Shown here: in pieces, positions 60,405-64,000 of the stretch | How positions within the stretch are numbered: the first letter of the stretch is position 1 | Layout: every line of letters starts with the position of its first letter | Source: Rotaria sordida | Lineage: Eukaryota; Rotifera; Eurotatoria; Philodinida; Philodinidae | NCBI GenBank assembly: GCA_905250125.1 | Contig: CAJNOL010000889.1 | Span: 1 to 64,000 of the forward strand | DNA length: 64,000 nt | Direction: 5' to 3' | Program-made: the position numbers and the translations under genes | The notes under the pieces: model-generated | Seen by the model: only the letters and a program-made list of their open reading frames with translations | What the model was told of the DNA's origin: nothing | The model's database searches: none

Positions 60405-63400
60405 TCATATAATCAATTACGAATCTTTGCTCCAACCTCAACAAAATATTTGAATAGTTGTTTAATGTGAAATATTCCTCGATCGAGTCATCACCAACAC
60501 TGCAATCAAAATAACATATTCCTTTCAACAGGAACAAAATATTTAAATAGTACTTTAATATGAACTGTTCCTTGATCGAGTGTACTTCAACGACGGCATC
60601 ACAACCAAACGATTGCTTGGAATTGAACTAAATAGCCAAATAGGTGTTTAGTGCACGTTATTTGTTAAGTAAGTCTTTTCTGATGATATAATAAACTGTC
60701 ATTTTTTGGTGGGAATTGAAGGCAGTATTTGAATAGCTCTTTTCTATAAGTTGTTCCTCGAGCGAATGTCTCTCAATAATCGAATCAAACCTGAATATTT
60801 TCTTGGCATCGAACATAATTGCCAAGTAGGTGCTCGATATGAGTTATTCATTAAGCGAGTGTTTTCTGATGGTATACTCAAGTACTATTCTCTGCTTGCG
60901 ACTCAACAAAATAGTCCAATACATATCTGATACAGGCTATTCGTTAAGTGAGTGTTTTCTAATGACATAATCAAGTACCATTCTTTCCATCGAACTTACC
61001 GATATACTAGGATACGTGTTTCATACAAGCTGCTTCACGCGCAAGTGTCCAGCGACGACCGAAACACAACCGAAAATTTCTTGGAATTGAAAATAATATT
61101 TGCTACGTTATTTAGTAGTGATCATATACCAGGTTTCTCAAGCGGCTGTTTCTCAATCATGCAATGAACTGTGAAGATTTAGTTGGACCCGTACGAAATA
61201 TTTTATGTCTTCCTTATTATCACTTATTCCTTCATCGAGTGTTCTGCGTTGAAATGACCACGAGCTAGTCTGTCATTTGCAACGAAGGATATACTGAAAT
61301 AGCTTTATATCAGCTTTTCACTGCCGGAGACCTTGTCCACGATGGCCTTTAACTGGAACATTTGTTGAAAATACAGCAAAATAGACACATAGGCGTTTTC
61401 TCTGAATTATTCCTTAACTCCGTCCTTCTGATGATATAATCAAGTGTTATTTTTTGCTTCGAATTGCAGCAAATATTTGAAAAGCTTTTTACAAGCGGTA
61501 CATTTTCGAATGTTCGTCGATGATGGAATTTTACTGGAATATTTGCGTATAGTTCAGCGAAGTAGTCACATAGGTGTTTCGCTTCAGTTATTCGTTGATT
61601 GAATGCTTCTGACTATATAATCAAATCTTATTGTTTACTTCGAATTCCAGAAAATATTTGAAAAGCTTTCTATGTGTGGTTCTTTCGGCTAGTGTTCGTC
61701 GATGATGGAATTTAACCGAAACATTTGCTGATAGTTCAGCGGACTAGTCACATAGGCGTTTGATATGAGTTGTTCGCTGATTGAGCGTTTTCTTCAATAT
61801 CATCAAACATTATTGTTTCCTTCGAATTCCAAAACACATTTGAAAAGCTTCTTATGAGTGGTTTATCTGGCGAGTGCTCGCCGAAGTTAGAATTCAACCG
61901 AAACATTTGTTTAGAGTTCAGCGAAGTAGTCACATAGGTGTTTACTATGAATTAGTCATTGAATGAGTGTTTTTGACGATATAATCAAGTGTCGTTGTTT
62001 TCTTCGAAAGTCAGAAAATATTTGAAAAGTGTTTTATGAGTGGTTCATTTCATGAGCATTGGTCGACGATCGAATTTAAGGGGAACATTTGCAAATACTA
62101 CAACGAAATAGTGGAACAGGTGTTTTGTTTGAATTATTCCTTGTTTGAGAGTTTCCCATCCTGTAGCGAAATGTCATTCCTTACTGCGAATTGCAGGAAA
62201 TATTTGAAGAGCTTTTTCTGACCAGCTCTTTTGTCGAGTGTTGATCAATGACGGAATTTAACCGAACAATTTGCTTACAGTTCAGCGTAATAATCCGATA
62301 GTTGTCTGCTACGAATTATTCGTTGGCTGAGTGTTGCTGACGCTATACCCAAGTATGTTTGTTTTACTTCGAACCGCAGGAAATATTTGAAAAGCTTTTT
62401 AGTATGGTTCATTGCACAAGTATTGGTCGAGGAGGAAATTTACTCGGAACATTTGCTTATAGTTGAGCGAAATAGTCAGATACGTGTTTTTTCTGACGAA
62501 TTCGCTCATTGAGTGTTTTTGACGATATAATGAAGCGTCATTGTTTGTTTCGAATTGTACGACATATTTAAAAAGCTTTTTATTAGTTGTTCATTTGCCA
62601 AGTGTTCGTCGATGATGGAATTTAACTGAAATATTTGCTTATACTTTGGCGAAGTAGTCACATAGTTGTTTCCTATAAATTATTCGTTCATTGAGTGTAT
62701 CTAACGACATAACCAAGTATCATTGTTTGCTCCGAATTCCCGAAAATATTTAAAAAACAATTTCTGGTTGGTTCTTTTCGCAAGTGTTGGTCGATGATGC
62801 AATTTCACTTGATAATTTCCTTATAGTTCAGCGAAGTAGTCACATATGTGTTTACTATGAATTATTCGTTGATTAAGTGTCTCTCACGATATAATCAAGT
62901 ACCATTGTTTTCTTCGAAAGGCAGGAAATATTTGAAAAGCTTTTCGTCAGTGATTTATTTGGTGAGCGTTCGTAGACCATAGAATTTAACAGGAAGATTT
63001 TTTCCTACTTCAACGAAATAGTAGAACAGGTGTTTTGTTTAAATTATTCCATGATTGCGCGTTTTTCATGCTGTAATGAAGTGCCATTGTTAACTGAAAA
63101 TTGCAGGAAACATTTGAAAAGATTATTATGTGTGATCAATTTGGCCAGTGCCCGTCTATGATAGACTTTAACTGACACATTTATATTTTAATGAACTAGT
63201 CACATAGGCTTTTCCTATAAATTATTCGTTAATTTAATGGTTCTGACGATATAATGAAATGCGGTTGTTTGCTTCAAATTGCAGAAAAATATTTGAAAAG
63301 TTTTTTATGAATGGTTCCTTTGGGAAGTCTTCCTCGAGGATGGAATTTGACCCGAACAGTTGCTTATAGTTCAGCGAAATAGTAGAATAGGTGTGTAGTA

Positions 63401-64000
63401 TGAATTATTCCTGGTTCAGTGTTTCTGATAATGTAATGAAGTGTCACAGTTTGCTTCGAATCACAGGAAGCATCTGAATAGCTTTTTATGACTGATTCAT
63501 TTGACGAGTATTGGTCGATAATGGAATTCAACCGGAACATATGCTTATTGGTCAGCAACGTGGTCACATAGGTTTTTGATATGAGTTATTCGTTGATTGT
63601 ATGCTTCGGACGGTATAATCAAGTGTAATTGTTTGCTTCGAATTCCTGAAAATATTTGAAAAGCAATTTCTGGTTGGTTCTTTTCGCACGTGTTGGCCGA
63701 CGATGCAATTTAAACGAACGATTTGCTTATAGTTCAGCGAAGTAGTCGCATAGATGTTTAATATAAGTTATTCGTTGATTGAGTGTTACTGACGATATAA
63801 CCAAGTACCATTCTTTTGCTTCGAATCACTGCAGGTATTTGAACAGCTTTGTATTGTGGTTTATTCTGCAAGTGTTCATCTAGCAGGATATTTAACCGGA
63901 AAATTTGCTTACAGTTCAGAGAAGTACTCAGATAGGTGTTTGTTATGACGAATTCGCTAATTCAGTGTTTCTGACGATAGAATAAAATGTCATTATTTAT
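60405..64000. repeat. Satellite array, monomer about 182 bp, runs off the window end
   Basis: Degenerate monomers repeat to the end of the window. A landmark near TTATAGTTCAGCGAAGTAGT followed by CACATAGG recurs at about 61543, 61729, 61912, 62090, 62275, 62456, 62639, 62821, 63003, 63184, 63363, 63543, 63727 and 63909, spaced 178-186 bases. Other shared blocks are GACGATATAATCAAGT, TTGTTTGCTTCGAATT and ATATTTGAAAAGCTTTT. The units before about 61370 are more diverged. Higher-order likeness is seen every five monomers (about 906-910 bases). The small minus-strand frames inside repeat with the array and are not genes. Confidence 0.85.

Noticed and set aside
61748..63567. Minus-strand frames that look alike (MTTSLNSKQMFRLN and MTTLLTNKHMFRLN)
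   Set aside because: Their likeness comes from the satellite monomers; unit spacing varies (178-186), so the frame is not kept through the array.

Overview
The window is AT-rich eukaryotic DNA with genes split by GT-AG introns, many of them 40-90 bases long and some 0.7-1.9 kb. Single-strand gene runs, short introns, an NAD:arginine ADP-ribosyltransferase-type gene, an ankyrin-rich protein and scattered G/T-rich hexamer tracts resembling bdelloid telomere repeats suggest a bdelloid rotifer. That is an inference; no marker gene settles it.

Layout. 1-4.7 kb: non-coding except for a doubtful tyrosine-rich C-terminus. 4.7-11.1 kb (-): a spliced membrane-anchored ankyrin-repeat gene with a hairpin transposon in one intron. 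11.4-16.3 kb: mostly non-coding, with two doubtful secreted-type ORFs. 16.3-17.1 kb (+): a probably broken Atg27/mannose-6-phosphate-receptor-like gene. 17.4-23.0 kb (-): an ADP-ribosyltransferase/coiled-coil fusion gene followed by an NMN adenylyltransferase-like gene. 23.5-24.6 kb (-): exons of an unidentified gene. 28.7-30.5 kb (+): a complete cytochrome P450. 30.5-41 kb: a repeat-dominated gap with a large hairpin element, a long inverted repeat around an assembly gap, a nested TIR element, and a first exon of a secreted protein. 41.5-43.4 kb (+): an intronless GT61-like glycosyltransferase. 44.3-55.9 kb (-): three genes in a row, UNC93-like, HPS1-like and Ly6/uPAR-like, separated by only 124 and 143 bases. 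57.8-58.2 kb: fragments of an unidentified gene. 60.4-64.0 kb: a satellite of about 182-base monomers with a five-monomer higher-order period.

Functional reading. Two neighbourhoods stand out. The first joins an NAD-consuming enzyme (ADP-ribosyltransferase with a coiled-coil tail) to an NAD-synthesis-type enzyme 276 bases downstream on the same strand. The second is the UNC93-HPS1-Ly6 run, whose spacing would fit co-transcription in a lineage known to trans-splice; UNC93 and HPS1 relatives both act in endolysosomal trafficking.

Gene models were built by hand from splice sites. Eight coding models (ankyrin, NMNAT-like, ART, P450, GT61, Ly6, HPS1, UNC93) close with the frame intact across all exons. 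The rest are partial and marked as such.
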